A DNA stretch of 64,000 nt from Benincasa hispida. Taxonomy: Eukaryota; Streptophyta; Magnoliopsida; Cucurbitales; Cucurbitaceae. The position numbers and the translations under genes were made by a program. Positions 24,401 to 36,100 of this stretch are shown piece after piece (position 1 is the stretch's first letter; every line of letters starts with the position of its first letter). The notes below the pieces were generated by a model. The model did no database searches. It was given only the letters and a program-made list of their open reading frames with translations, and was not told where the DNA came from. Location: positions 50,855,051 through 50,919,050 of the forward strand of contig NC_052355.1 of the NCBI RefSeq assembly GCF_009727055.1, read 5' to 3'.

Positions 24401-26074
24401 TAAACAAAACGAAAAGTAAAAAGGAACCGATAATCGAAACAAAAACTAGGGTTGTACGTGATTTTTGAAGATAATTCTACTATCTGAATTATCCTTTCTT
24501 GAATGAATCCAGGTATTCGCTGGAAAGAAAATAGGACCATCATCAAAACCATGAACGATAACTTCCAAGAGATAGAACTCTTTTCCATGAAGATTGGTGA
24601 TAAGAACAGCCCCAGGACTGCCAAAGTCTCGCGGCACAGTGAAATTGGCAGCGTATTCCAAAGCGTGAACGCCGTTGTGAGGTTTCGGCAACCATCCTCT
24701 CACACAAGATTCTATACTTCTTCCCGAATTGGTTTCTGCAAGATATAAAATCAATCAGAAAGAGAAAGTTTTGAGGAAACTGGGTCGATCAAGTTCATAT
24801 ATGATAATCCAAATCAAAGACAAACGTCACGGAAAGATCGAATGGAAGGAGTTCAAAGAAGCTTGTCGAGGATACAAAAATGGCGCCATAAATCGAAAAC
24901 AGTTTAAATAGTTTTCATCTCGGTATATTCATAAAAAGTTAATTTTCTTTTCATCTGTTTTGCTTTGCTCCAACATTTGCTCGGTATAAAGTTGTCTTTA
25001 AAAAAAAAAAATTGAAAATTTAACTTTGGCCCTTTCCATCAACTTTTTTTTCTGCATAGTTTTAAATCAAAATATTATATTTTATGCATATGACTTTAAA
25101 AGATAAAATATAGGTGTTAAATTGTAATTTTGATCCTTATAGTTTGGGGAAAAAAATTATAATTTAATTTCTATAATTTGATAAAATTAATCGCTCTACT
25201 TTGGTAATATCTTTCAAAATAGTTCCACATGACTATTTACGAAGGTGGACTAAGTTCTAATTATAAAACATAAATAATTAAATTCTAATTTTCTTCTAGA
25301 GACCAAATTTAACCTTAAAATAAAAAAAAATATACATCGTTAAGAAATTAAACGACAGAAAACAAAAATTACAGAAAAATAAAAATAAAAATCACGTAGT
25401 ATGGATCAAAATATTCTCCATTGGGGGATATATTTTTCTAACAGAATATTATGGATCAAAATATTAATGAAGTTATAAGTTCATTACATACAATGTTAGC
25501 TGTGATCTTGAAATAATTCACATATTTATGAACAATGTTAGCCATAACAGATTCATTTTTAAATTCTTTTAAAAATAAATCCTAAAAGCCAGAGAAAATC
25601 AATTAAAGAAAATACAAAATCAATTAAAGAAAATACTGAATAGTTGATTCATGACGAGCACAAACCAGGATCGATTTCTTCACTAATGAGACGAATCGAT
25701 ATCCCATGGCCAATCCCATTGATAAAATACTCCCACTGATCCTCGATCTTCTCTGTCAACTTCTCCTTCATCTTCTTCCTGATCTTAATCGTCGCCCTAA
25801 CATCGATTCCACCAGAAGAAGAAGAAGTAGAAATCGTAGACTTATTACCGCTTCTTTTTTCCGACGGAGAAGCAGCAGTCTCTACAGTCTTCTTCTGACT
25901 GCTTATCACCGTCCGATTCGATCCATTCCCGCCGACCAAAGATCCACATCGCAAAACCCTAGCTTTCCGGACCCGGACCTTGCTCCCGGCGCCGGAGATC
26001 GTGAAAAATCGCGAACCGGATGACTCAAAGAGTTTCTGTAAGTTCAAATGATTGCTCGGCGAGACTGTAAACAT
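21424..26074 (-). CDS. LOX2: Chloroplast linoleate 13S-lipoxygenase (LOX2 type)
   Basis: Nine exons in transcript order: 26074-25666, 24735-24458, 24345-24108, 23979-23647, 23503-23418, 23328-23218, 23040-22739, 22600-22334 and 22183-21424 (stop TAA), all GT-AG, giving 927 residues. The first ~90 residues are rich in Ser, Arg and Lys with few acidic residues, fitting a plastid transit peptide. A PLAT domain follows (RATIKIRKK to about residue 230), then the catalytic domain. Iron ligands are visible: His580 and His585 in GIHQLVNHW, His777 and Asn781 in [13 protein letters not shown], and the C-terminal Ile927. Ser642-Phe643 in the IIEASF context is the 13-LOX determinant. Ala628 in NALARQ is the residue typical of S-stereospecific enzymes. 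Predicted reaction: O2 addition to C13 of linolenic/linoleic acid in the plastid, feeding jasmonate and green-leaf-volatile synthesis. No stop or frameshift was found, so it appears intact. Confidence 0.96.
23098..23200 (+). mobile_element. 5'-truncated SINE in a lipoxygenase intron
   Basis: It contains GAGACGGTTGTCCCATGAGA, then TTGGTCAAGGTGCACGTAAG, then CTGGTCCAGATACTTACGGA and an A-rich tail. It is related to the 3' part of the SINE at 2051-2273. It lies antisense to the gene, in the intron between exons 6 and 7 (23041-23217), close to both splice sites. No disruption of the coding frame results. Confidence 0.7.
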
Positions 26075-26514
26075 TTTAAGTTTACGAGGAGATTCAGAGA
26101 CGGAATCACGGCGGAGAAGGCGACGGCGTGATCTCGACTGGCGAGGAAGATGGAGGTAGAGAATGGGAGTGGTGAGATCAGTGCAACACCGAAGATAAAT
26201 GTATTGTCGTTGACGCCTAGTTTTGTAATGTGAGCCTTCTGTAGTACCTGTCAGTGTCGCCCGAGGTAGCGCGTGAGATCACGGTCAAATAATTAGGAGA
26301 ATTGAACCAATAGAATGGTGTTATTTGAAGCGCGTGTTCTCACGATGGAGATATGAAAGTGAAGTTATTTTTGTGCTGTAATTTTAAAACACAATACTGA
26401 GCGTGCGCAATTTGCGTGCCAACGAACAATTAGAATCGAGTGGGTTTGTTTTGAAATGTCAATTGTGCTTTCCAATTTTTAGTTTTCTTTTTCTTTATTT
26501 TTCGAAAAGGAAAT

Positions 26515-26752
26515 TTCAGTCGAATCATTTTATTTTTTATTTTTTTATTTTAAAAAAATAAGCTTATGAATATTACTTTTAGCTTCAATTTTTTTTTTAT
26601 TTGTTATCTGTTTTTTATCAATAGTTCGAAAAACCAAACCAAATTTGAGAAGCTTTCGAAAAATTGTTTTTGTTATAGGAATTTGGCTAAAAATTTAAAG
26701 ATACAAATAAGACAAAAACAAAAAAAACCAAATTGTTATCAATCGGGATCTT
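26515..26752. mobile_element. MITE with TTGGTAAC-type ends, copy 3 (decayed)
   Basis: The layout is shared with the copy at 5085-5372: a T-rich left part, GTTATCTGTTTTTTATCAAT, GGAATTTGGCTAAAAATTTA, and a right end AACCAAATTGTTATCAATCG. The terminal repeats have diverged. Confidence 0.55.
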
Positions 26753-27059
26753 ATTATTTATTTAAATTTGCATCGATTTTAATTAATTATATCTAATTAT
26801 AAGCTAAATAGTATTGCACATATTTCCATGCATTCCTTCAATTACTAGAGAACAAAACACAAGAAAATGCTTTATCTAAAAAAAATGCCACATGACAACT
26901 TTTGATTGGACACATAGGTGAGATACATCTAAGTATTTTTCATTAATTATTATGATAAGATTATGATTTATTCCATATTTACCACACCATAATGAAAATT
27001 GGTGTAGTAAAAATGGGATTCCACGATAGATGAATTGTAATGGGCCAGATTCACAAACT

Positions 27060-27790
27060 TAATTAGATTGTTTTTTTATTACGTTTACTTAAAATTATGA
27101 ATCTGTCGCATTTATTGTTATTGTTGTCATTCCCATTTAGGGGTCCAATGGTAATAGTAATAATAATAGTAAATGTGACAAATTTATATCTCTCATATCG
27201 TAACAATATATTAACAACAACAATAATGATAAAGTAAGTTCGAAACGTAAACATATTCATCATCCTTTGCTCGTCAATCAATTTGTGCATTTTTATTATA
27301 TATTGTAGGGATGGTCATTCAAACTGAAAAAATCGAACCAAACTGAATCGAAAACTAGTGAAATCGAAAGATGCGGTTTGGTTCGGTTTGAAAAAATTTT
27401 GAAACCGAATTAATTTGGTTCGGTTCGGTTCGATTTCAATTTCGAAAACTGATTTTGAAACCGAACCGAACCATTTTTAACTAATATATATAAAGAGTAA
27501 AACTGAATTTAAAACCGAATAGTTTTTTAATTAAAAAAAATATAACATAGATTTTTTAAAAATACCAAAATTGAATTTGAAACCAAACCGAGCCGCATAT
27601 ATGTGGTTCAGTTCGGTTCGATTTGACCACGAAACCGAATAGAACCGAACTTTTTCTTCCCCTAATATATTGGATAGTAGATTTCACGTGTCAGTACAAG
27701 TATGAAACACAAGGTAAATAACAACAAAGATAATTTATTGGACTCACTTTTTAGATTACCATTCATTTATTACTTTTCTTGTGATGTAAA
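27060..27790. repeat. Palindromic dispersed repeat, copy 2, split by a hAT-like MITE
   Basis: The outer parts (about 27060-27305 and 27665-27790) follow the copy at 4129-4545 in order: ATTACGTTTACTTAAAATTA, GTAAATGTGACAAATTTATA, CTCATATCGTAACAATA, then CAGTACAAGTATGAAACAC, ATTACCATTCATTTATTAC, GTGATGTAAACATGACC. The MITE at 27306-27664 interrupts it, so the copy at 4129-4545 acts as a paralogous empty site. Confidence 0.65.
27306..27664. mobile_element. hAT-like MITE A with perfect 8-bp target duplication
   Basis: The element begins TAGGGATGGTCATTC and ends CTTCCCCTA. It is flanked by ATATATTG on both sides (27298-27305 and 27665-27672), an exact 8-bp duplication typical of hAT transposition. 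The interior is made of many copies of GGTTCGGTT/AACCGAACC in both orientations, resembling the subterminal transposase-binding arrays of hAT elements. It is 359 bp long with no coding capacity. Confidence 0.82.
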
Positions 27791-29028
27791 CATGACCTTA
27801 GATATATTGTTATATGTTAAATTAATAAGTTTAATCTATAATCCTTGTCTACAATGTTTGTATACTTCAAAAACTGTATAACATTTAATTTTCAATTTTG
27901 TGTTTATAAGATCTTAAGCTTTGAAAATTTCATATAATCCCTAAATTTTTAATTTTGTGTGTAACAGGTTCAATTTTATGTTTTAAATTTTTTTATTTTG
28001 TCTTCCACTACATTTAAAATTTTTTTTTTTTTAAATAAAAAAAATGTTAACTGATATATTGATATAAAAATTGACATTTAAAGGACTAAGACCATACAGG
28101 CAATAAATGACATAATAAATACTTTCAATTATTATTATTTTTCTTGTCTGAGAATACTGTAACTTGCTGTGTGAGAATTCTTATGACTGCACTTTAGTTA
28201 TTTCAATTATGTTGGATATTTGTTTGTTTTTTTTGGAGGATGCTTTTATTTAGTTGAACGTGGCCATTTTGTTGCTAAACTCGAGCGTATTTTATTTGCA
28301 TTGTTTAATGATTAAGTTCAAGTATTTTCGTGATTAAATTCGTCATTATTTAGATTTTATTTTGACAATACGTGAAATTGGAGATCAAACCTCTGATTCT
28401 AAGATCGATAATACATAGTTGATGCCAATTGAGCTGTACTCATTTTAATGTCACGATTTAGATGTTTAGCCAATTTTATCCAATTTATTAATCGGTACAT
28501 AAGCAAATATCAAATCTAGTTTTAAGGACTATAAAATTACAATACTTATATAGCTTAGTTCAAAACTTAATTCACTTGTTTAAGACATGCCCTCAACTAA
28601 GAGAGCAAAAGTTTAAATAATTCGCCTCCAAATGTTGTGTTGAACTTTTTATTAAATAAAAAAAATTCAAGTCCTCCATACGATTTTGTACCCATGCATA
28701 AATTTATTAAAATGCATGAATTAATGTAATATCAGAGAACAATGTTGAAATCAAAATGGAAGATAGTATTTTAAAAAAAAAAATTAATATGAGTAATTTT
28801 TCATTTTCTTTTCTACGATTTTTCTCGAAGAATTGAGTGATAATGTTTGCTAGCTAAAGAAGAATAATTTTATCTAATCAATTTAAAATATAATAAAATA
28901 ACAATAAAGATTAAATTACCAACAAATGGTCTCAAATTTTTAATAATAATTTCGGATTTAAATTGATAGAACTCGACTCTTCAATCATTCCACCACAATA
29001 GCATTTGGCCATGCAGAGTCTGAACCTA

Positions 29029-29327
29029 TAGGGTTGGCAAAAATCCCTGTCGAGTCGGGTCCCTGTCCCGATTGGGTAAGAAATCCTCAGTTTGATCGGA
29101 GATAGGATCGAATTGAGGATTATAATCGAATCTCCAATTGAGAACGGGATGAGTCCCTCCCTGTCCCCGCGAGGATGGATCCCCGTGGGACCCATTTCTC
29201 CAGCGAGGAATCCCCGTCCCTATCTCCGCCTTCAATTGGCGGGGGTGGAGGAAATACCCATGCGGGGATGGGGATGGGGATGGGGATGAAGGGTCCCCAT
29301 CCCGCTCCGATCCCGTTGTCAATCCTA
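29029..29327. mobile_element. hAT-like MITE B with G-rich internal repeats
   Basis: The left end TAGGGTTGGCAA is inverted at the right end as TTGTCAATCCTA (10 of 12 positions). The 8-bp flanks TGAACCTA and CGAGTCTA agree at five positions; the three differences are all transitions. The interior has GTCGAGTCGGGTCCCTGTCC-like sequence, GGATCCCCGTGGGACCC and a GGGGAT array near 29265-29288 facing CCCCATCCC. It is GC-rich against AT-rich flanks. The open frames in it are by-products of the repeats. Confidence 0.65.
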
Positions 29328-30164
29328 CGAGTCTACTCTCATCCCCTAGGAACAATAATCGATCTAATATTTAATAAAGAAATAAATGCTGAATGCCCAG
29401 ACATAGAAATCATAGAAGTTTGCAGCTGCTATCACATCTACCCTAAATTTAGGGTGTATTGTCTCATTGTACATCATGTCCTGCATTAAAACCATCAAAC
29501 TTTGACCATAATGTGAAAGCAGGTACTTTCTGTAGTGGAATAAATATTCACAAACAACCAAGGAGAAATTTGGCCTCTGCTTGAATTAACAAAAAAAAAA
29601 AAAAAAAAAAAAAGAGTCAAATTTACCATATAACAAATTTTGATTGGTCAATTTGATGGGATGCACAAAGATAGGATTTATATAACATTACGTTCATTGA
29701 TGGTCAAAATTGCAACTAAAAAGAAGAAAAAAGTCATATTAAAGAGTCAACTTCTTCACCTTAAATTACACAAACGTTGAACTCATGACCCAAGCGCCTA
29801 CCAAATATTAATCTCATTCTCAAATACAACAGTATGTTATTCTTATCAAGAAAATGGAGCCAGGATGTTATTTTGGTAGGTGTGAAGTAAAATCAAACCT
29901 GATTGTGCATTGTAGACAAAACTGTCGACATTTTGTGACAAATGTCAAAACGAACATTGGTAAAGAAGTCTCGGCATTGCCGATCGTCGACCTCATGCAA
30001 TGCTTCCACTCAACCTGCTTTCAAATGTAATGTTATTTAAAAACAGGAGAATAGAGGTAAGGAACTGAAACCATTGGCCTCCCTCCTTGTCACTTATTCT
30101 AAAAGTATCACCAACTTGAAAATTAGAAGTAGGAAAGTTAAGACAATGGAGAATTAAGGCGAGT

Positions 30165-33100
30165 CTAGAATAGGAAGTAATTTTGAGAAAGTGGAACAGA
30201 AGTCGCTGGCTGGCAGGTAAGAACTTCACCATCGGCTTTCACTGTGTATGTTTCGGGATCTACTTCGATGAGTGGAAGGGCATCATTCCACTTCATGTCA
30301 AGTTTAGTGAGCTTCCTAATGTTGCCTACAGCTTCAACTCTCTTTTTGAGTCCGTACATGGCTTTAACTCCGGCGTTAACAGCTGCCTGTGTGAGACAAA
30401 GTAACAGTTCAGATTAGAATAAATTCGCTACTACAAAACAGGAGAAAGAGAGTATGAGAAGTGCCTTGCTGACAAAGGCAATTGAGTTGGCACTTCCAGC
30501 CTTTCCAAAAGATCCAAACATTGGCCTCATCAGTACCTGAAAAAAGCAATTAAACCATCCATTATAGAAAACACGAAAGGCTAAAAAAGCTCGCCAAAAC
30601 GAACAGAATTTATCATCTCATTAATCTCACTTTTTCCAGAGTGCCTAAGGTGAATTTGATAAGAGATTGCAAAAGGAAATTTTATAATTTTTCTGGTTGT
30701 CCAGTAAAAAATTTTCTTCAACTAATAGAATATCATTCTTGTGGACTTTCAAAAAGACTAGAAATTGAAATGGAACTCGCAAGGACTTGGTTACTGAAAT
30801 AATGTTGTGGAATAAATTAAATACCAGTGCAAAAATGATAAAGTGCCTTCAACTGCAATTTGCAGCCAAATGGTCAGGATCCTTACTTAACAGTTCAACC
30901 CAAACGCTGACTTTCCTTACTATCATGTTTTTGTTCTGTCACACAATCCAATCGTTGTCTCAAGTAATCCAATTGAAATTACCGGTTCAGGAGTAGGTAT
31001 GCTTGCATTTGGATCACCCATGTTTGCCCATGCAATTATACCACCTTTAATCACCATTTCTGGTTTTGCCCCAAAAAAAGCTGGCTTCCAGAGAACAAGA
31101 TCAGCCAACTTCCCTACCTGTGGTACTGACAAGATAAATAAGGCCATCCGAAAATTTAATTATTGTCAAAACTTGATGAATGGTGAAACCCAATATGAAA
31201 GATTTAACAGGCTAATGAATCTAAATTAGTATTATTTATTTTTATATGTGGAAAAGGTTCAAAGCAGAACAGTCCTTAAAGGAAAAATTGCGAGTCTCAG
31301 TGAAATAAACCATTCAATACAGATAAAAATAATGACATCATGAACCACGAGATAAAGAACAAAATAGAGACGTGTAGAATTTGTTGTGTTGGCCTGAGGT
31401 CACCTCACCTGTACATTAGTGATTTTTCAAACATGGGACGATATAATTTAAATCAGGAATAAAATTTGTTGATACCAAATGTCAACCGTTGTTGTGCCGT
31501 GGAAATGTCCACTATCTTGAAAGTAAAATTCGATGCAACCTTGGTATTAAATTGCATATGTCAGTAGCTCCCTAAGGTTAACAGAACCTCCCAACTCAAG
31601 TGAGGACTCACCGGAGAAAGGAATGGAGTCGTCGAAAATTATGCTCAGTATAGTATGGAAGACCGTGAAGAAAATAGCCAGCAGTAGAAGGAAAAATCAA
31701 TGCTCACTGTTTATGAAGAAGATGGAGAGCGGCTAGGGCACCCAAGGGATGAAAAACGGGCAAAAATATTTAATTAGATCCAATAATTTAATAGAAATGT
31801 TTTAATTAAAAAGGTAAAATTCAAATGGAGGGGTAATAAAAAGTTCATTCGAACCCAAAGCCGCCTGAACGGTGGCATGCATGTTGAGAAAGATCCAACT
31901 TCCACCACAATCACAATTTGGAAACTCCTCTTGAATGCCTTGATATTTATACCCTCTTTGGCAATGTTTAATTTTCCAATGTGGGACAAAATTCCTCCTT
32001 TCCCACTTGACTTTTGCTATAGACCTTGGCCCAATGTCATTCCCAACAAAATTTTCGATGTACAAGTTATAAACATGTTGGAAGCATTTTACATGTACAA
32101 ACCAAACTGGCTAAACCATGCTAACTTTCAGCACAAAATTAATTTCTCATCTGCAGGTGTCGTTGATATTAATGGTAATGTAGCTCATCATGTAAACTCT
32201 TATGAACTAAAAGAGTAAAAAAGATCATACCTCTACTGAACCAACATACTGAGAAAACCCGTTTGCTATGGCTGGATTTATGGTATATTTGGATATGTAT
32301 CGCTTGATCCGCAAGTTATCATTGTCTGATGGAGGTGGTCTTGCCAACTTCATTTTGTGTGCAGTTTGCCACGTTCTTGAAATAACCTGCACACACCGTA
32401 CATAAAATGAATTAAATTGTGGATTAGAACATTTCATTCTTCATTTAGGAATTTCGATACAAATTATTGAACTAAAAAAAGGAAAAAAAAAAATCATATT
32501 TAGTGAATCATTTGCAATCCTTCAGATTAATGCTCTCCTATAAAGCTAACAACTATTACCATGAGTTGACAATATGATTACCATGTCTATGAGGGCTTCT
32601 CTGTGCTAACATGTTACTCAGTTTCAAATTTCATATTTCTTATTTAGGATTAATAAATACTCAGCTGCTTGACAGTAAAAATCCAGTAACCTAACTCTCC
32701 CGTCCTAACAAAAATAAATCATCATTGATGAGATCTGGGAAACAGACGACAATGACACTAAAATGGAGACTGGACTACCCTACCTTCTAATGCACTTATG
32801 GTATAATATGGAGAAAAGGAAAGGAACGCAATATGCATTAAGAACCTCTCCTATGCGACCCATAGCCTGTGAATCAGAAGATATGATACTGATTGCCCCC
32901 ATATCATGCAAAATATCTTCTGCAGCAATTGTCTCCTTCCTTATCCTTGATTCGGCAAAAGCTACATCTTCTTTAATATTGGGATCAAGATGATGGCACA
33001 CCATCTGTAAGAGATAAAACCCCAATTCAATCTTTTCTCTACCATTTTTTTCTTTTACAGTTCTTCAATGCACAGATAATTCAGCAAGTAGAAACTGCGC

Positions 33101-36100
33101 TGCAAAATTCAGATAAGAAAGTGTTCCTCACAGAAACTAATTTCATTTATTTTTTATACCAACATGTCAAGATGTTCATCTACAGTGTTGATCGTGAATG
33201 GTCGTGTAGGATTAGTTGATGAAGGCAGCACATTTTTCACACCACAAACTCGAATGATATCTGGAGCATGACCACCTCCAGCTCCTTCACTGTCCAAACA
33301 ATACAAAGACAAAGCGTAAAAAAACAATAGTTTCTAACCAAAAAAAATTACGACTTATATATAATTGTCTAGTCCATCATTAAAGTCAAAAGGAGTTCCA
33401 GGAAAGATAGCTTAACAGTGACACAAGTCCCAAAAAGAAAGATCCCTTTTCATGACACATAAAATGCCAATAGTAAGACCAGGATGGACCTGTTACCTGT
33501 GGTATGTATGTATAGTTCTTCCCTTAAAAGCTGCAATTGTATGTTCCACAAATCCAGATTCATTCAGAGTGTCAGTGTGAATATTCACCTAATAAAATAA
33601 AAAAGGCAGCAAGGAAACTTCAATAACCATGATTTAAACCTCTTCAAACTCATGGAGAGAAATTTTGGAAGACCGTGCCTGAATGTCATATTTTTCTGCC
33701 ACAGTTAAACAATTGTCAATTGCAGCAGGAGTAGTTCCCCAATCTTCATGTAGCTTCAGCCCCATTGCTCCAGCGCATACTATTTCATTTAGCTCATCTG
33801 GCTTCGAACTGTTCCCCTGAGACAAACAAAAAGGTAGTGCATTAAACTTAGAAGTGAAATGAGCAAGCAGCTAGCTGCTCCAAGTTGTCATAAGAGTGTA
33901 AGAAAAATATTTGAAATAGTAATTTAAATCCTTTCCAATTTTATATATACAATGGGAAGAACCATCTTGAATGGTATGCAGAGAAGACAAAATTTGACAA
34001 ACCAAAAAAATAAGAATACATACTTTTCCTGTAAAGCCAAAATTCAAGGGGAGGTCATCGGTTGATTGCAGCATCATCCTCATCTGCACTGGGGATGGCG
34101 TGCAAGTAGTAGCAGCAGTTCCTGCGGCAGGGCCAGTTCCACCTCCCACCAGCGTCGTGATGCCTAGTTAAATGCAGAGTTCATGTATAAAAAACTAAAT
34201 AATAATAATAAATAAATAAAAGTAATTAAAAAAAACTTGCATAAAATATCAAAATGCTCCCATCTTCTATGTTGTTTCCAACAAATTACGAAAATGCAGA
34301 AAGTCAATGAGGTCACAACCTCAATTGATGAGGCTGTCACCAATTGACATCTATAAGTTCTCTTTTATCCATGATCAGTAAGTGTACCGCTTGATATTGC
34401 TTCATATGCCAGTTGAGGGCATATAAAATGCACATGACAATCTATAGCCCCTGCAGTAACCAGTAAACCTTCTCCAGCAATAACCTCAGTATTAGCCTGA
34501 TCACATTGAAATAGAGGAGTCAGCATACAAATATACCTTCAAAATCATATGGAACTGAGACAAATTTTACCCCAATAATCAGATCAGGACAAACACCATC
34601 CATGACATCAGGATTGCCAGCTTTTCCAAGGGTCATAATGAAGCCATCTTTGATACCAATATCTGCCTTGAAAATTCCGCAGTGATCAATGATGACTGCA
34701 TTGGTTATTACAGTATCAAGGGATAAAGTTGGTGGATGCCCGCAGGATTGGCCCATTCCCTCTCTAATAACCTTTCCACCTCCAAATACACACTCGTCTC
34801 CATAAACAGAGAAATCATGTTCAATTTCCGCATATAAATCTGTATCACCAAGTCGAACTTTGTCACCAGTGGTCGGACCATACCGGTTGGCATAATCCTC
34901 ACGAAAAAGTCTAGTGGTGAACTCATCATCTCTTCCAGCTACACCTTCTCTGCAAAATGACTTCTAAGATAAGGCTTCCCTTTGCCTGGATTTACACTGA
35001 CCTAATCCTAAAGGGAAAATACAAATGACCAAACAAATTAAAAACAATTCAATCAACAATCTTGCATATTAGATGGTCTAGACCTAGCGCTGTTTTCTTC
35101 CACATGTCCAAATCCTCTTGCATGCACAACTTCCATCACATCTTTCAATTTAGAACTATCAACTGGACCATCAGCAATGCCATTTCCCCCTCTGATAACT
35201 TTGTTTCCACCAATAGCTACAAGTGTGACAGATTTTGGTTCCCCTGGCTACTAGGGACAAAAACACAAATCAACAAAACGCCTGAAGAGTCATATGAGGT
35301 TAGATTAAAGAGTTGAACATCCATCAACACGTGTACCAAAGGAATGGGTTTCTATCACACAATAATATCTTGGACAAAGAAAGAGGAAGATTAATTACAC
35401 TTAAAAATACGTCTTCAGATTATGATGAATCAATGTAGAGATAAATAAGTTCATAGCCACATTAGTTACACCATTTGGAAGCAATAAATTGGAACATCTA
35501 TGGAAATGAGAGAACCAGATAAAAACATGTTAACTCAAATAATCTATGACTAAAAGCCCCCAACAAGATTAAAATTTCCAACCTCAAACCGTGTAGCTGA
35601 TCCTGCCGAAATGTTGAGGCGCATTCCATAAGCCTTTGATCGATCAAAAACCAAGGAAGGATTCACCTCAATAAAGTGATAGTGGCTGCCAACCTAAGAC
35701 AATATTGCTTTTAGCATGTTAGAAAACTGGTGTTATATATATATATATATATATAACAGGCTTCTGTATAGGACTCAAATCTGGAAACAAATGAAACCAA
35801 TGGAAGCTATTTCAAACTCAACGATATCTTCAAGACTTCGACCCAATACTAAATAAACAACCCAAGAGAGAAAAATTTGCTTGAGGCAGTATTTGCTCCA
35901 AGATATCAAAAGGTGCACGTGGTGTAGCATTTTAACCTGGAATCATGCATATGTTGATTATCAAACCCAAAGGCCCACTATAGAGCACGATGCTAACATA
36001 TAAGTTAACCTAGATTGGACTACATTGACAAAAGGGCATGACAGATGCCTGAATTAGTCTGTCTCACTATTAAGCCAGCCGCTGATTATTGCGATGGAAT

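Larger units (their letters stand above)
26075..30164. other. Lipoxygenase promoter side and MITE-rich intergenic region
   Basis: The lipoxygenase promoter and 5' UTR should lie within about 26075-26400, a stretch more GC-rich than the rest. No gene on the plus strand is supported. The remainder is AT-rich and holds a TTGGTAAC MITE copy, the interrupted palindromic repeat, two hAT-like MITEs, and an A run near 29590-29612. The segment 29993-30164 is probably the urease 3' UTR. Confidence 0.55.

Noticed and set aside
29026..29355. 109-codon minus-strand frame with SPSPSPSP as a gene
   Set aside because: It lies within the G-rich MITE B; the repeat GGGGAT produces the Ser-Pro pattern.
33634..33678. 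Exon 11 of urease extended to the GT donor as the main form
   Set aside because: It would insert 13 residues between active-site residues Lys487 and His516, breaking the constant spacing to jack-bean urease. Kept only as a possible minor isoform.
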